A DNA stretch of 64,000 nt from Peribacillus frigoritolerans_B (GCF_044762665.1 NZ_JBIWES010000005.1:1-64000), one strand, 5' to 3'; numbered from the stretch's first letter, positions 25,297 through 33,905 are shown. Made by a program: numbers and translations. The notes: generated by a model from the letters alone, not told the origin.

Positions 25297-26646
25297 CTAG
25301 ATTTTGTTATGGCGTTTTTTCCATATAAACGTTAAGGAAATGAAGATGTAGATGCAAAGTGTAATGATCGTAACGATTATGGATGTCGTGAAAATGATTC
25401 CGATCAGGATCGTTATTAAAGCGATGATCGCAGCCCAAGTCGTGTACGGGAACCATTTTACCGAATAGGCACTTGTTTTTCCGGACTGTTGTTTACGTGA
25501 TTTCAAATGGGCGAAAGCAATGATCAACCAGATGAATAATACGGTATATCCCAGCGAACCCATTAGGAAATCGAAGGTCTTGCTTCCAGCAAATAAGGAA
25601 ATCAGTACACCGCCATATAAAGCGGATGTACACATTAATATTGCGGGAACAGGTACTTTCTTCTTGGATAAACGGGAAAAGATTTTCGGGATGCGGCCAT
25701 CCACGGCTTGAGTATACAGAACACGCGATGAACCATACAACCCGGAGTTCATCGATGAAATGATCGCTAATAGAACAACGGCGTTCATAATATGGTCGGC
25801 ACCTGGAATCCCGATCATTTGAAAGACCATTACAAACGGACTTTCCTTCACCCCGTTTACTTCGTTCCAAGGAATTAAGCTAACGATGATGAAAAAAGGG
25901 ATGATATAGAAAGAAATGATCCTGACCAATGTACTGCGAACGGCTTTTGGAACCACTTTTTCAGGATTTTTCGTTTCAGCTAATGTGACCCCGATGATTT
26001 CCGTACCGCCATATGAATAGATTACCACCAGCATCGCCGTGATCAAACCTGTCGATCCATTCGGAAAGAAACCGCCATGCTCGGTCAAGTTAGAAAAACC
26101 GACGGCTGCATGATCACCAAAAGTAACGAGCAGCAACAATAATCCAGCCATGATGAACACAATGATGACCGTAATTTTAATTAAAGCAAGCCAGTACTCC
26201 GTTTCAGCAAAGACCTTTACCGACAGCAAGTTAACCGCAGTAACTAAAACCGAAACAGCTAATGCCAGGATCCAGATTGGATATCCGGGCAGCCAATATT
26301 GAATGAAAATCGCCGCAACCACTGATTCGGCCGCAATATTCAATACCCACATTTTCCAATAAATCCAATCCAGGAAATAGGCAGGATACTTTCCTAAGAT
26401 CGATTGGACCAAATCCCTGAATGTTCGTGCACCGCTATTGCGGACCGCCATTTCAGCTAAACCTTGCATGATGAATAATAGGATGATGCCTCCTATCAAG
26501 TACGCAATGATTACGGAAGGGCCTGCCATATCAATGGCTGAACTGCTTCCTTTAAATAAACCTGCCCCGATGGCACCGCCTAATGCCATCATCGTAATAT
26601 GCCTTGAAGTCATTGTCCTCTGTAAATTCCGTTTGTCTGTTTCCAT
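25297..26646 (-). CDS. Amino acid permease (APC superfamily), T-box controlled, probably leucine
   Basis: A 449-residue, 12-helix transporter of the AAT/GABA permease branch: MMALGGAIGAGLFKGSS and the GAR-TFRDLVQ loop are the conserved helix 1-2/3 blocks. A TTG at 26661 extends the frame, but GGGAGGT lies before ATG 26646, chosen here. The gene is preceded by a complete T-box leader whose likely specifier is CUU, so it should be switched on when leucyl-tRNA is uncharged. This suggests import of leucine or branched-chain residues. It is similar in set-up to B. subtilis yvbW. Confidence 0.9.
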   Translation of the reverse strand: METDKRNLQRTMTSRHITMMALGGAIGAGLFKGSSSAIDMAGPSVIIAYLIGGIILLFIMQGLAEMAVRNSGARTFRDLVQSILGKYPAYFLDWIYWKMWVLNIAAESVVAAIFIQYWLPGYPIWILALAVSVLVTAVNLLSVKVFAETEYWLALIKITVIIVFIMAGLLLLLVTFGDHAAVGFSNLTEHGGFFPNGSTGLITAMLVVIYSYGGTEIIGVTLAETKNPEKVVPKAVRSTLVRIISFYIIPFFIIVSLIPWNEVNGVKESPFVMVFQMIGIPGADHIMNAVVLLAIISSMNSGLYGSSRVLYTQAVDGRIPKIFSRLSKKKVPVPAILMCTSALYGGVLISLFAGSKTFDFLMGSLGYTVLFIWLIIAFAHLKSRKQQSGKTSAYSVKWFPYTTWAAIIALITILIGIIFTTSIIVTIITLCIYIFISLTFIWKKRHNKI

Positions 26647-26666
26647 ATCCTTACCTCCCAAAAATC

Positions 26667-26945
26667 AAAAAAAGCATATCGTCTCTTCCTTCATAATCAA
26701 ATGAAGAAAGAGACGATATGCCTTAAGCTTACCGCGGTACCACTCTTATTGGCTCTTTTTTAGAACCCTGCTTTAAAAACCTTGTAACGAAGGTCAATCG
26801 TTAAAACAAAAGAATGGAATCATTCCTATCTTTCGTTTCACCACTCCCAGGCAAGTTCAAAGTATCATTGGACTGCGTTGCACCAACCCGCAGCTCTCTT
26901 CACCGAATAATGAGCTTTTACTACTCCTGTTCATTGCGTTTCGAA
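26667..26945 (-). promoter_or_regulatory. T-box riboswitch leader, probable leucine specifier
   Basis: On the minus strand the leader has the Stem I elements (GGAGTAG near 26925, AGAGAGCTGCGGGTTGGTG near 26890), the conserved T-box AAGAGTGGTACCGCGG (26747-26732) and a terminator hairpin (26720-26675) with a T-run before the permease gene. The specifier position after the conserved GAA reads CTT (26855-26853), a leucine codon; a shift by one reads TTG, also leucine. Uncharged tRNA would stabilise the antiterminator and allow transcription. Confidence 0.93.
26675..26720 (-). terminator. Regulatory terminator of the T-box leader
   Basis: CATATCGTCTCTT pairs with AAGAGACGATATG (minus-strand order) with an inner CTTCAT/ATGAAG pairing and is followed by CTTTTTTTG, 20-30 bases before the permease start. 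It competes with the antiterminator containing the T-box. Confidence 0.9.
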
Positions 26946-27291
26946 AATTATATCTGAATATTTCTAATAATATCCCATACTATACGGACTCAAAGTAAAT
27001 TTGTCAATAACTTTCTTAGGATAATATTTTCCAAGCAACAAATCATGGGAAATCTTGTTGAGCCAACATAACGAAAATTGTAAAATACTATATATATCAT
27101 TTCTACCTTAGTAATTATTTTCTTCCGTTTAATTCTGCCACCCCAATGTGCCTCACTGGATGGAAAGGCAAAACCGTGACCTTCCACTCTATCCTCAGTC
27201 GCCCCTTTATTTAACCATATATTTACTGTTATAGTATTTATATGAAGAAAATAAACCGAACGAATAACTTACTATCTGTTTGGAGGACATG
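26946..27291. other. Intergenic region without a supported gene
   Basis: AT-rich; it holds the T-box promoter (TATAAT at 26951-26946, minus strand) and, on the other side, the upstream region of the lipoprotein gene. I see no other structure. Confidence 0.5.
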
Positions 27292-27669
27292 ATGAAAAAA
27301 ACGTTAATGATTATGATTTTTTTATTATCTGTTTTGGTTGGGTGTAGTAACGGTGATAAATACATGAAACTTTCTGGGGAGAGCGATCATTGGAAAGGAG
27401 AGTATGTTGCAACCGCTACCGAAGATTCGGAAAATGGAACCTATACTTTTAAATATAAAAATGTTGATAGGGATGTATTTTTCAAGACTTTGGAGATTTC
27501 AATTAATGATGGAGAAACTAAGCAGAATGAAACAAACCTTGAAGGACCAACCATTGAAATTCCAACTGCATGCAGCGGCTGTTCAGTAACTAATGAAAGT
27601 TTCCCTATACATATAACAATTAATTGGGATGGTAATGAAGAAAGCTTTACTTTAGAGCAAAGTAAATAA
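27292..27669 (+). CDS. Small putative lipoprotein
   Basis: A 125-residue protein with a lipoprotein signal: MKK start, hydrophobic run and lipobox LVGC with the modified cysteine at about residue 18. The mature domain is beta-rich and ends in a CSGCSV pair of cysteines and an EESFTLEQ strand. No family is recognised. GGAGG sits 5 bases before ATG 27292; TTG 27280 and ATG 27289 are in frame but too close to or overlapping that site. It is anchored to the outer face of the membrane by inference. Confidence 0.8.
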   Translation: MKKTLMIMIFLLSVLVGCSNGDKYMKLSGESDHWKGEYVATATEDSENGTYTFKYKNVDRDVFFKTLEISINDGETKQNETNLEGPTIEIPTACSGCSVTNESFPIHITINWDGNEESFTLEQSK

Positions 27670-27694
27670 AGAGGAGGGCGCATTCGCCCCTCTA
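27670..27694 (+). terminator. Hairpin after lipoprotein gene
   Basis: AGAGgaGGGCG-catt-CGCCC-CTCT lies one base behind the stop codon. It lacks a strong T-tract, so termination is likely but not certain. Confidence 0.55.
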
Positions 27695-27700
27695 GGCCAA

Positions 27701-27870
27701 TTAATTTCCTTTGTTTACAAGCGCAGCTAACATCTGAAATAAGTAGCCAACGTATAGGCAATGACGAAAAGGCTTCCCGCAATAACAACTAATGACACCG
27801 TTCTAATTAGCACAAATTTCTCTGGGTCACAAATTCATCCAGCCCTTCCGTTTTATAATAACCGGAACAT
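27701..27870 (-). pseudogene. Remnant of a small membrane protein gene
   Basis: Minus-strand pieces in three frames line up as one short protein: YKTEGLDEFVTQR, then FVLIRTVSLVVIAGSLFVIAYTLATYF, then QMLAALVNKGN and a stop. GGGAGG lies before ATG 27870. At least two, probably three, small indels break the frame. The membrane helix is intact in one frame. I do not know the family. Confidence 0.45.
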
Positions 27871-27930
27871 TACCTCCCGTTTACCTAATCAAATCAATAG
27901 ATTCATAAAAGCCCAGACTCCCCTAAACGT

Positions 27931-28158
27931 TTAAAACTCCATCCCTAACCATGAAGCGGCCACCATCAGAACCCCAACGACAATCACTATAACCGGTCCT
28001 ACAACAATTAATCCAAATAGCAATGAAACTACTGCGTCCAGGAAGATTCGAAATGGTCCTGCTTTTCCCTTTTGCTGCTGCGTTAATAAGTCTTCAAGAT
28101 GACCGACTTTTTGCTTCAATTCCTGCAACTCTTGAATCACTTTTGTGTCTTGATCCAT
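27931..28158 (-). CDS. Small membrane protein with N-terminal coiled coil
   Basis: A 75-residue protein: residues 5-35 (KVIQELQELKQKVGHLEDLLTQ) have coiled-coil heptads, and residues 45-72 are strongly hydrophobic, enough for one long or two short membrane helices. ATG 28158 with GGGTGG upstream is preferred over the in-frame start at 28203. No family is recognised. It may act as a partner or scaffold for another membrane protein, but nothing nearby shows which. Confidence 0.65.
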   Translation of the reverse strand: MDQDTKVIQELQELKQKVGHLEDLLTQQQKGKAGPFRIFLDAVVSLLFGLIVVGPVIVIVVGVLMVAASWLGMEF

Positions 28159-28346
28159 TAAATACCACCCTCTACAATTAGCAATAAGTGTTAATTCTAT
28201 CATTTAAATCCATTTTAAAAAAGTGAGATTTAACCTTGAAACTAAATCTATTTTAAAACTATTTTTTCAAATTCTGTCATCAGTGATACAATAACAAGGT
28301 CTGAAATCAAACCAATCCATAGAACACGTGAGGTATCATATTTTTC

Positions 28347-29510
28347 ATGAAAGCAATACGATTATTAAAGAGTTTTAACTTTTTATATTTTGGACTGCTT
28401 GCCATTTTCATTCCGTTCCTACCAGTCTATCTGGCTGATCAAGGTTTGCGTCCAGCCCAAATCGGATTCATCGTCGGTACAGGCGGTTTTGTCACCCTCA
28501 TCACCCAGCCTTTATGGGGAATGATCAGCGACAAAACAAGGACTATACGAAAAGTCCTGTTGTTACTCATCTTTTTCTCGAGCGTAATCGGTTATTTCCT
28601 CTATGATTCAAGCAGTTATCTTCAGCTTATCCTGTTTGCCATGCTGCTATATTTCTTTTTGATGCCGATCGATCCCCTGACGGAAAGCCTCAATTTTACG
28701 ATGGCAGAGAAATCCGGGATCAGCTACGGCTCCATCCGGACATATGGTGCATTGGGTTATGCGGTCATATCGCTGATCACCGGCTATGTTATGTCATATT
28801 TCGGAGCGAACAGCCTTGCGTTCCTTTTTGCAGGCATAGGTTTGATCAGTTTCATTGTCAGCTGGATGATGCCTGATGCACCCGTTTCAGGGAAACCTGT
28901 CACCTTAAGCAGTCTTAAGCATTTTTTCAGCAATAAAGAGACGCTTCTCTTTCTGTTATTGGTCTTTATCTGTGCCGTTCCAGCAAGGATGAACGATACC
29001 TTCCTTGGAGTGTATATCCGGGAACTTGGAGGGAGTGCCAAGCTTGTAGGCTTGACCTGGTTCTTAGCTGCGGGAAGTGAAATCGTTGTATTCGCCCTAT
29101 GCTTCTGGTGGCTGCGCAAAGGCAAGGAAATCATCATCATTTCGTTTGCAGCAGCGTTTTTCTTTATCCGTTATTTCGTCTCTGCGTGGATTACCGATCC
29201 TCAGCTATTGGCTTATTTGCAAGTCATGCAGCTATTGACTTTCCCGATTTTCTACTCGGCGGCCATCCAATATCTGTATCGGATTGTTCCGGTGGAATGG
29301 CGTGCCACAGGCCAGACCGTACTGGCGCTGCTATTCTTCGGGGTTTCGGGAATCATTGCTTCTTATATAGGCGGGGCCATATATGGAGCATATGGCGGGA
29401 AGGCCCTTTACTTGTTCATTTCCTCCATCTCCTTTATAGGAATGGTATTCGCTATGGTTCTTTATCGGATATACGGAAAGAGGCTCGATACCGCAGAGGA
29501 AGCTGTATAA
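28347..29510 (+). CDS. MFS transporter (MFS_1_like / LacY-NupG-like branch)
   Basis: A 387-residue, 12-helix major facilitator. The loop 2-3 motif is GMISDKTRTIRKV (about 65-77), and the N-terminus FNFLYFGLLAIFIPFLPVYL is typical of the branch with 3-phenylpropionate and nucleoside:proton symporters. The substrate is unknown. The start ATG 28347 has only a weak GTGAGG upstream. It is a single gene followed by a strong terminator. Confidence 0.88.
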   Translation: MKAIRLLKSFNFLYFGLLAIFIPFLPVYLADQGLRPAQIGFIVGTGGFVTLITQPLWGMISDKTRTIRKVLLLLIFFSSVIGYFLYDSSSYLQLILFAMLLYFFLMPIDPLTESLNFTMAEKSGISYGSIRTYGALGYAVISLITGYVMSYFGANSLAFLFAGIGLISFIVSWMMPDAPVSGKPVTLSSLKHFFSNKETLLFLLLVFICAVPARMNDTFLGVYIRELGGSAKLVGLTWFLAAGSEIVVFALCFWWLRKGKEIIIISFAAAFFFIRYFVSAWITDPQLLAYLQVMQLLTFPIFYSAAIQYLYRIVPVEWRATGQTVLALLFFGVSGIIASYIGGAIYGAYGGKALYLFISSISFIGMVFAMVLYRIYGKRLDTAEEAV

Positions 29511-29527
29511 TCTAAAAAACGGTATAG

Positions 29528-29561
29528 AAAAGAGCATGTTTTGATTAAAACATGCTCTTTT
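29528..29561. terminator. Bidirectional terminator after MFS gene
   Basis: AAAGAGCATGTTT-tgatta-AAACATGCTCTTT with flanking A and T runs lies between the convergent MFS (+) and small membrane protein (-) genes. Confidence 0.92.
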
Positions 29562-29570
29562 TGCATTCTG

Positions 29571-29873
29571 TTAGCGAAATAAAGGGGCAACCGTCAACAT
29601 TAGCACGGAGAAGCAAACCAAGATTGTCGTTGTCCTGTTTGAGAGTTTTACTTGTTTGCCATTTTTATAGAACCCTGAAAATTGAAGCCGGTTTTTATAG
29701 AGTACATAAAGTAATGGAAAAATTGCCATACCAACAATCCATCCGCCCGTGGTATTCTCTACGGTTATTCCAAAAATCGCATAGATTGAATTAATGATGA
29801 ACCCCATTATCATTCCAATAACGAAAATAATGGTGACGATACGCAGTAATTCTAAAAGGACTCTGAACACCAT
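29571..29873 (-). CDS. Small membrane protein, unknown
   Basis: A 100-residue protein with three predicted membrane helices (about 8-31, 43-58, 82-98) and a short basic loop YKNGKQVKLSNRT between the last two. ATG 29873 has GGGTGA directly adjacent; GTG at 29870 is another possible start. No family is recognised. It sits alone between a terminator and the end of the lia operon, reading in the lia direction but about 100 bases downstream of liaR. Confidence 0.65.
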   Translation of the reverse strand: MVFRVLLELLRIVTIIFVIGMIMGFIINSIYAIFGITVENTTGGWIVGMAIFPLLYVLYKNRLQFSGFYKNGKQVKLSNRTTTILVCFSVLMLTVAPLFR

Positions 29874-29971
29874 TCACCCGCTTTCTGCTTTTCAGCTGGT
29901 TTATTTCCCACTGAAAACGGAATAATTACCCAAATATAACGAACTTTCACCTTTTGTTAAATGGACACTCT

Positions 29972-30613
29972 TTACTCTTCTTCTTGAACGAGCGAATGCT
30001 TAAATGCGTAAATCACTGCTTGCGTGCGGTCCTGCACGGCAAGCTTACTTAATATATTGCTGACATGCACTTTGGCTGTTTTCAGGGCTATGTATAGTTC
30101 ATCGGCAATTTCCTGATTCGTTTTCCCTTGTGTCATCAGCAGCAAAATTTCCATTTCACGGTTTGTCAATTGATCATGAAGCTGGGTGATTTTCGGGCGA
30201 CGCAGCTTTTCCATCATTTTTCCCGTCACTTCAGGTTCAAGTACGCTTTGCCCCTGGAAAGTGGAACGGACGGCTCTCGCAATCTCGCTGGCCTTTGATG
30301 TTTTCAACATATAGCTCGTCGCTCCCGCTTCCAATGCCGGGTACACTTTTTCATCATCCAGGAAGCTTGTCACAATGATGATTTTTGCTTCTGGCCATTT
30401 TTCAATAATTCGTTTCGTCGCTTCTATGCCATCCATTTCCGGCATCACCAAATCCATCAAAATGATATCCGGACGCAATTCCATTGCCAGTTCGACAGCT
30501 TTCAAGCCATTGTCCGCTTCCCCGATCACTTCGATATCCGACTGTGCGGATAAATAAGCCGATACCCCTATCCTTACCATTTCATGGTCATCGACAAATA
30601 ATACTTTAATCAT
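29972..30613 (-). CDS. liaR: LiaR cell-envelope stress response regulator
   Basis: A 213-residue NarL/FixJ-type regulator. Receiver domain with D8 D9, phosphorylation site in DIILMDLVMPEMDG and lysine in MLKTS; C-terminal LuxR helix-turn-helix LTNREMEILLLMTQGKTNQEIADELYIALKTAKVHVSNIL. Start: GGAGGTG lies 8 bases before ATG 30613; ATG 30616 is also possible. It overlaps liaS by 8 bases. LiaR activates liaIH when cell-wall antibiotics interfere with the lipid II cycle. Confidence 0.95.
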   Translation of the reverse strand: MIKVLFVDDHEMVRIGVSAYLSAQSDIEVIGEADNGLKAVELAMELRPDIILMDLVMPEMDGIEATKRIIEKWPEAKIIIVTSFLDDEKVYPALEAGATSYMLKTSKASEIARAVRSTFQGQSVLEPEVTGKMMEKLRRPKITQLHDQLTNREMEILLLMTQGKTNQEIADELYIALKTAKVHVSNILSKLAVQDRTQAVIYAFKHSLVQEEE

Positions 30614-31652
30614 CATGATCACCTCCAGCATTTAATAATGGGATTTTCACTTCAAGTTTCGTTCCTTTATTCGGAACGCTTACAATTTGCATCGTCCCGC
30701 CTAATTCAACAGCCCGTTCATGCATGTTTTGCAGACCATATGATCCCGTTTTCGACTCCTCGACGTTAAAACCGATGCCGTCATCCGTTATTCGTAGAAT
30801 GATCATGCCCTCACGAACGATCAATAGCACTTCAAGAGAATTCGCTTTTGCATGTCTCAGTGTATTGGAAATCGATTCTTGTAAAATCCGAAACAGATGG
30901 TCCTCAATCCCCTTATCCAGAGTGACAGGCTCCATCTTCCAATTTATATCCATCGTCACTTTTTGGGCCAATTCCAAAAGAAGCTCCTTCATTCCTTCAT
31001 GTAAAGATTTTCCCTTTAATGCAACAGGCCTCAAGTGAAGCAATAGCGCCCTCATCTCAAGTTGGGATTGATGGATCATTTCTTCCACTACCTTGAATTG
31101 TTTCATTTCCGTTTTTTCCATATCGGATTGTGATTCGGTGATGGCCGACATGAACATCGAAGCTGCAAACAATTGCTGGCTCACCGAATCATGCAGCTCA
31201 CGCGCCAAACGGTTTCGTTCCTGGGAAACGATTTCCTGGATCTGTTTCTCCTGATCAATGGCCTTTTCATTCGCCATTTTTTGCGATAGTTTTGTCTGCT
31301 CATTGATTTGCTTATGGATCAGTTGCATCCGTTCCGCCATTTTAGCCATCTCTTGGACTGGATACGTTTCCTGTTGCCAAGGTAAGCGGCCCTGTTCAAG
31401 TAAATGCAGTCCTTCATCCACCCTTTCGAGCTGCCTCTTCCAAAACATTCCCGAAACGACTCCATAAATCAGCCCTGCCGTCATGACCAGGCTTGGCAGG
31501 AATATGATGAAGGGTAATCCCATGACCACTTTCTCCCACAATAAACTCCAGTCGGATAAAGGAAAGATGAAGAAAACCGCCGCCGGCAAGGCAAGGGAAA
31601 GAACGAAAGCAACACCAAGGGCAGTCAATATCTGCCGTGTCAGTATGCTCAT
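30606..31652 (-). CDS. liaS: LiaS sensor histidine kinase
   Basis: A 348-residue intramembrane-sensing kinase: two helices near the N-terminus (about 10-30 and 42-65) with almost no outside loop, a HAMP-like linker, the HisKA_3 motif ARELHDSVSQQLF (histidine near residue 156) and an HATPase domain (HLFRILQESISNTLRHAKA, DDGIGF). It couples with liaF by an ATGA overlap. In B. subtilis LiaS is held inactive by LiaF and responds to bacitracin, vancomycin and similar drugs. Confidence 0.95.
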   Translation of the reverse strand: MSILTRQILTALGVAFVLSLALPAAVFFIFPLSDWSLLWEKVVMGLPFIIFLPSLVMTAGLIYGVVSGMFWKRQLERVDEGLHLLEQGRLPWQQETYPVQEMAKMAERMQLIHKQINEQTKLSQKMANEKAIDQEKQIQEIVSQERNRLARELHDSVSQQLFAASMFMSAITESQSDMEKTEMKQFKVVEEMIHQSQLEMRALLLHLRPVALKGKSLHEGMKELLLELAQKVTMDINWKMEPVTLDKGIEDHLFRILQESISNTLRHAKANSLEVLLIVREGMIILRITDDGIGFNVEESKTGSYGLQNMHERAVELGGTMQIVSVPNKGTKLEVKIPLLNAGGDHDD

Positions 31653-32395
31653 ATCCGCTTCACCTCTAAATCGCCAACTAAGATTGAAGTGATGATATGA
31701 ACCTTGTGATCCGTTTCATTGAACCCTTCCGTTTGGTAGGAATAAATTTGATTAAAGACCCTGGATTCAAGCTTATTTTCAAAAATCCGCGCTCTGCCTG
31801 CGATGACAGAATGATGGACCCTGATTTCGATGCCATACGGTACAAGCACAGTGATATTGCCAATGATATTCCTGATGGAAATGACAGCGTCGCCTTTCGG
31901 TAGAATCGTTTTGCTTAAATCGATAACCGTATCACCGACCCCGCCCTGAACATTCACGGAATTCCATTCATATACATGTTCGGCCGTTTGTTGATGACCG
32001 AATAACTTATTTTTAAATAGATAATCGGTTTTCAGCAGTGGCTCCTTATTGATCCGTTCTTCGTCCGAATCATCATTGGTTATAATGGGACTGACCCAAT
32101 CAGGATTCTTTTTTGACTGATAATATAAAAGCAATAGATAAATGAGGATCGCCATTAGGAAAAATCTAAAGACGAACATATTCAAGACGGTGATGATAAG
32201 GGAAATCAGCCCTATAAAAAATAGGATTTTCCCGATTGTCCGTTTTGTGAATTTCCTGCCTAAATAGATGCATCCTATTGAAAAAGCGATGGAAAAAAGG
32301 AGACCTCCACCCGTAAATGAAATCTCTAAAAAAAGCAGGACGACTCCGATGAGAAGTATCCATCCCATATAGTCCGTCTTCATCTTGTTCAACAT
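31649..32395 (-). CDS. liaF: LiaF, membrane inhibitor of LiaRS
   Basis: A 248-residue protein: membrane helices cluster in residues 8-95, and the C-terminal part is a soluble beta-helix-like domain (VNVQGGVGDTVIDLSKTILPKGDAVISIRNIIGNITVLVPYG) of the LiaF/DUF2154 type. ATG 32395 with GGGGAGG upstream is chosen over the in-frame 32440, which would reach into the terminator. It is the first gene of the liaFSR part, behind a terminator that separates it from liaIH. liaG, which lies here in B. subtilis, is absent. Confidence 0.93.
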   Translation of the reverse strand: MLNKMKTDYMGWILLIGVVLLFLEISFTGGGLLFSIAFSIGCIYLGRKFTKRTIGKILFFIGLISLIITVLNMFVFRFFLMAILIYLLLLYYQSKKNPDWVSPIITNDDSDEERINKEPLLKTDYLFKNKLFGHQQTAEHVYEWNSVNVQGGVGDTVIDLSKTILPKGDAVISIRNIIGNITVLVPYGIEIRVHHSVIAGRARIFENKLESRVFNQIYSYQTEGFNETDHKVHIITSILVGDLEVKRI

Positions 32396-32431
32396 CGGTT
32401 CGCCTCCCCTGTATATGATCATGATATTCTT

Positions 32432-32457
32432 AAAAGGCACAGAAACCCGTGCCTTTT
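32432..32457 (-). terminator. Terminator between liaH and liaF
   Basis: AAAAGGCAC-agaaaccc-GTGCCTTTT lies between liaH and liaF. A partial terminator at the matching place in B. subtilis makes liaIH far more abundant than the signalling genes; the same arrangement is inferred. Confidence 0.85.
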
Positions 32458-32552
32458 AAGAATACCATGAAATTATCTCGTTCCGACAGCCTGTTTTCCC
32501 CCGCCCTCCATTCCAAAAGGCCAGGGGATGACAGCGATGCCTTACAAAACCT

Positions 32553-33188
32553 TTACGCTTCTTTCTGTTCCAATTCTTTTTCAAGCTGGACAATCCTGGC
32601 ATCGATCGTATGCCGATTATAATCTGTATGGACCTGGTGCTCGATGCGATCGATATAATGCTCCATTTCTTCAAACATCGCTACCGGTTTGGCTTCGGAA
32701 CTGCCTCCGTCCAAAACCCGGTTGATCCGGTTGTTTGCCCGGGCAATATTTTCCCTGCCCATCAGTTCCAACCGCTTTAGATGCATATCCTTCAGCTTAT
32801 GTTTCATTTCTTCATATTTCCGCTCAAGTTCAGCCAACTGAACCTCTGCACTTTTATGCGCCTCTTTCAAACTTTGCGCCCGCTCTTCATAGTGCAGGCT
32901 TTCCTTGACAGCAAATTCCATTAAATCGGTTTCTCCCGACTGCTTGGCAATCTCAGCCTGATGCTTACGTTTTTCAGCTAGATTTTGCGCTTGATTATAT
33001 TCACGCGTAAACTCTTCTTTCAAAAGATATTGACGTTCAAGCAGCTTACCTACCTTTTCTGTCTCCTGCTCACATTGACGCAAATATTGATTTAACATCC
33101 CAATTGGATTTTTTTGCTCCTTTTTATCCAACAAGTCGTGAAAATCAGCTGAAATCGTTTGTTTCATTCTTGAAAATAAATTACCCAT
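32553..33188 (-). CDS. liaH: LiaH, PspA/IM30 family membrane-stress protein
   Basis: A 211-residue, almost wholly alpha-helical protein of the PspA/IM30 (ESCRT-III-like) family. The start MGNLFSRMKQTISADFHDLLDK and the segment NPIGMLNQYLRQCEQE are typical, followed by long coiled coils (about 40-150). Such proteins form large rings or rods that protect the damaged membrane; LiaI anchors LiaH there. It lies 19 bases behind liaI and is followed, after about 95 bases, by the terminator. Confidence 0.95.
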   Translation of the reverse strand: MGNLFSRMKQTISADFHDLLDKKEQKNPIGMLNQYLRQCEQETEKVGKLLERQYLLKEEFTREYNQAQNLAEKRKHQAEIAKQSGETDLMEFAVKESLHYEERAQSLKEAHKSAEVQLAELERKYEEMKHKLKDMHLKRLELMGRENIARANNRINRVLDGGSSEAKPVAMFEEMEHYIDRIEHQVHTDYNRHTIDARIVQLEKELEQKEA

Positions 33189-33207
33189 TCCAATTACATC
33201 CCTTCTA

Positions 33208-33555
33208 TTAGTTCTTATTCAACTCTTTCCACTCTCTTTCAAAATTTGAGAATGGGTCATTTTCTTTAGATGATGCACTTTCATCATTTTCATTCCATTT
33301 TTTATAAACCAGGTAAAGAACATAAGCTGCCACCAGTCCCAATATTGCCGGGATATGGGAAATAGAAACGATCAGCACGATAATGGAGACTGATCCCCAC
33401 GCAATCTTCGCCCCTGTCGATTCGGACTTCATGAACTGCTTGAATCCAAAGTATAGGATCGCCAAGCAAATCGCCAGGCTGATCAGTGGACCAACGTTCG
33501 CCAGTAACAGGAAAAGCGCGATCAGCCCTACAATAAATAAACCAAATTTCTTCAT
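33208..33555 (-). CDS. liaI: LiaI-like membrane anchor
   Basis: A 115-residue protein with hydrophobic segments at about 5-40 and 50-88 (three to four short helices) and a charged cytoplasmic tail NDESASSKENDPFSNFEREWKELNKN. First gene of the operon, with GGAGGACG before ATG 33555. The position before liaH and the topology identify it as LiaI, the membrane anchor of LiaH; sequence alone would be weak evidence. Confidence 0.88.
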   Translation of the reverse strand: MKKFGLFIVGLIALFLLLANVGPLISLAICLAILYFGFKQFMKSESTGAKIAWGSVSIIVLIVSISHIPAILGLVAAYVLYLVYKKWNENDESASSKENDPFSNFEREWKELNKN

Positions 33556-33639
33556 TGTTTTCGTCCTCCTTTCTATGTTTATATCTTATCTACTTTTACA
33601 AGTTCGTATAATGAGCCTTAGCTATATTTTCTAGTAAGA

Positions 33640-33661
33640 CTTAAGGCGTAGACACCGTAAG
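33640..33661. promoter_or_regulatory. Candidate LiaR box
   Basis: CTTAAGGCG-taga-CACCGTAAG is an inverted repeat with 7 of 9 paired bases and a 4-base centre, like the 7-4-7 form of LiaR operators. It lies about 85-105 bases upstream of liaI. Its identity as the LiaR site is inferred from symmetry and position. Confidence 0.45.
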
Positions 33662-33700
33662 TCCGATGCTAGTGAGGGTGTTTTATTAGTGTTTGAGCAG

Positions 33701-33863
33701 TTTACTCGTGAATTCCGATGCTTTACTCGTGAGTTTTGGCAGTTTACCCGTGAATTCCGATGCTTTACTCGTGAGTTTTGGCAGTTTACTCGTGAATTCC
33801 GATGCTTTACTCGTGAGTTTTGGCAGTTTACTCGTGAATTCCGATGCTTTACTCGTGAGTTTT
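33701..33863. repeat. 21-bp tandem array B (8 units)
   Basis: ACTCGTGA (ACCCGTGA once) starts at 33704, 33725, 33746, 33767, 33788, 33809, 33830 and 33851, an exact 21-bp period. Units alternate between TTTACTCGTGAATTCCGATGC and TTTACTCGTGAGTTTTGGCAG, giving four 42-bp dimers. The core TTTACTCGTGA is the same as in array A at 11957-12051. It lies between liaI and the TetR gene; the adjacent base 33871 onwards is the TetR terminator. Confidence 0.97.
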
Positions 33864-33873
33864 GAAATAAAAA

Positions 33874-33905
33874 AAATCTTCCGATTGTATATAATCGGAA
33901 GATTT
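33874..33905 (-). terminator. Terminator of the TetR gene
   Basis: AAATCTTCCGATT-gtatat-AATCGGAAGATTT is a perfect 13-bp stem; on the minus strand a run of T follows. It stands between the TetR gene and the repeat array. Confidence 0.92.

Noticed and set aside
11957..33863. The 21-bp arrays as a CRISPR
   Set aside because: There are no unique spacers of 30 bp or more between repeats; units are contiguous and alternate between two fixed types, and no cas genes are present.
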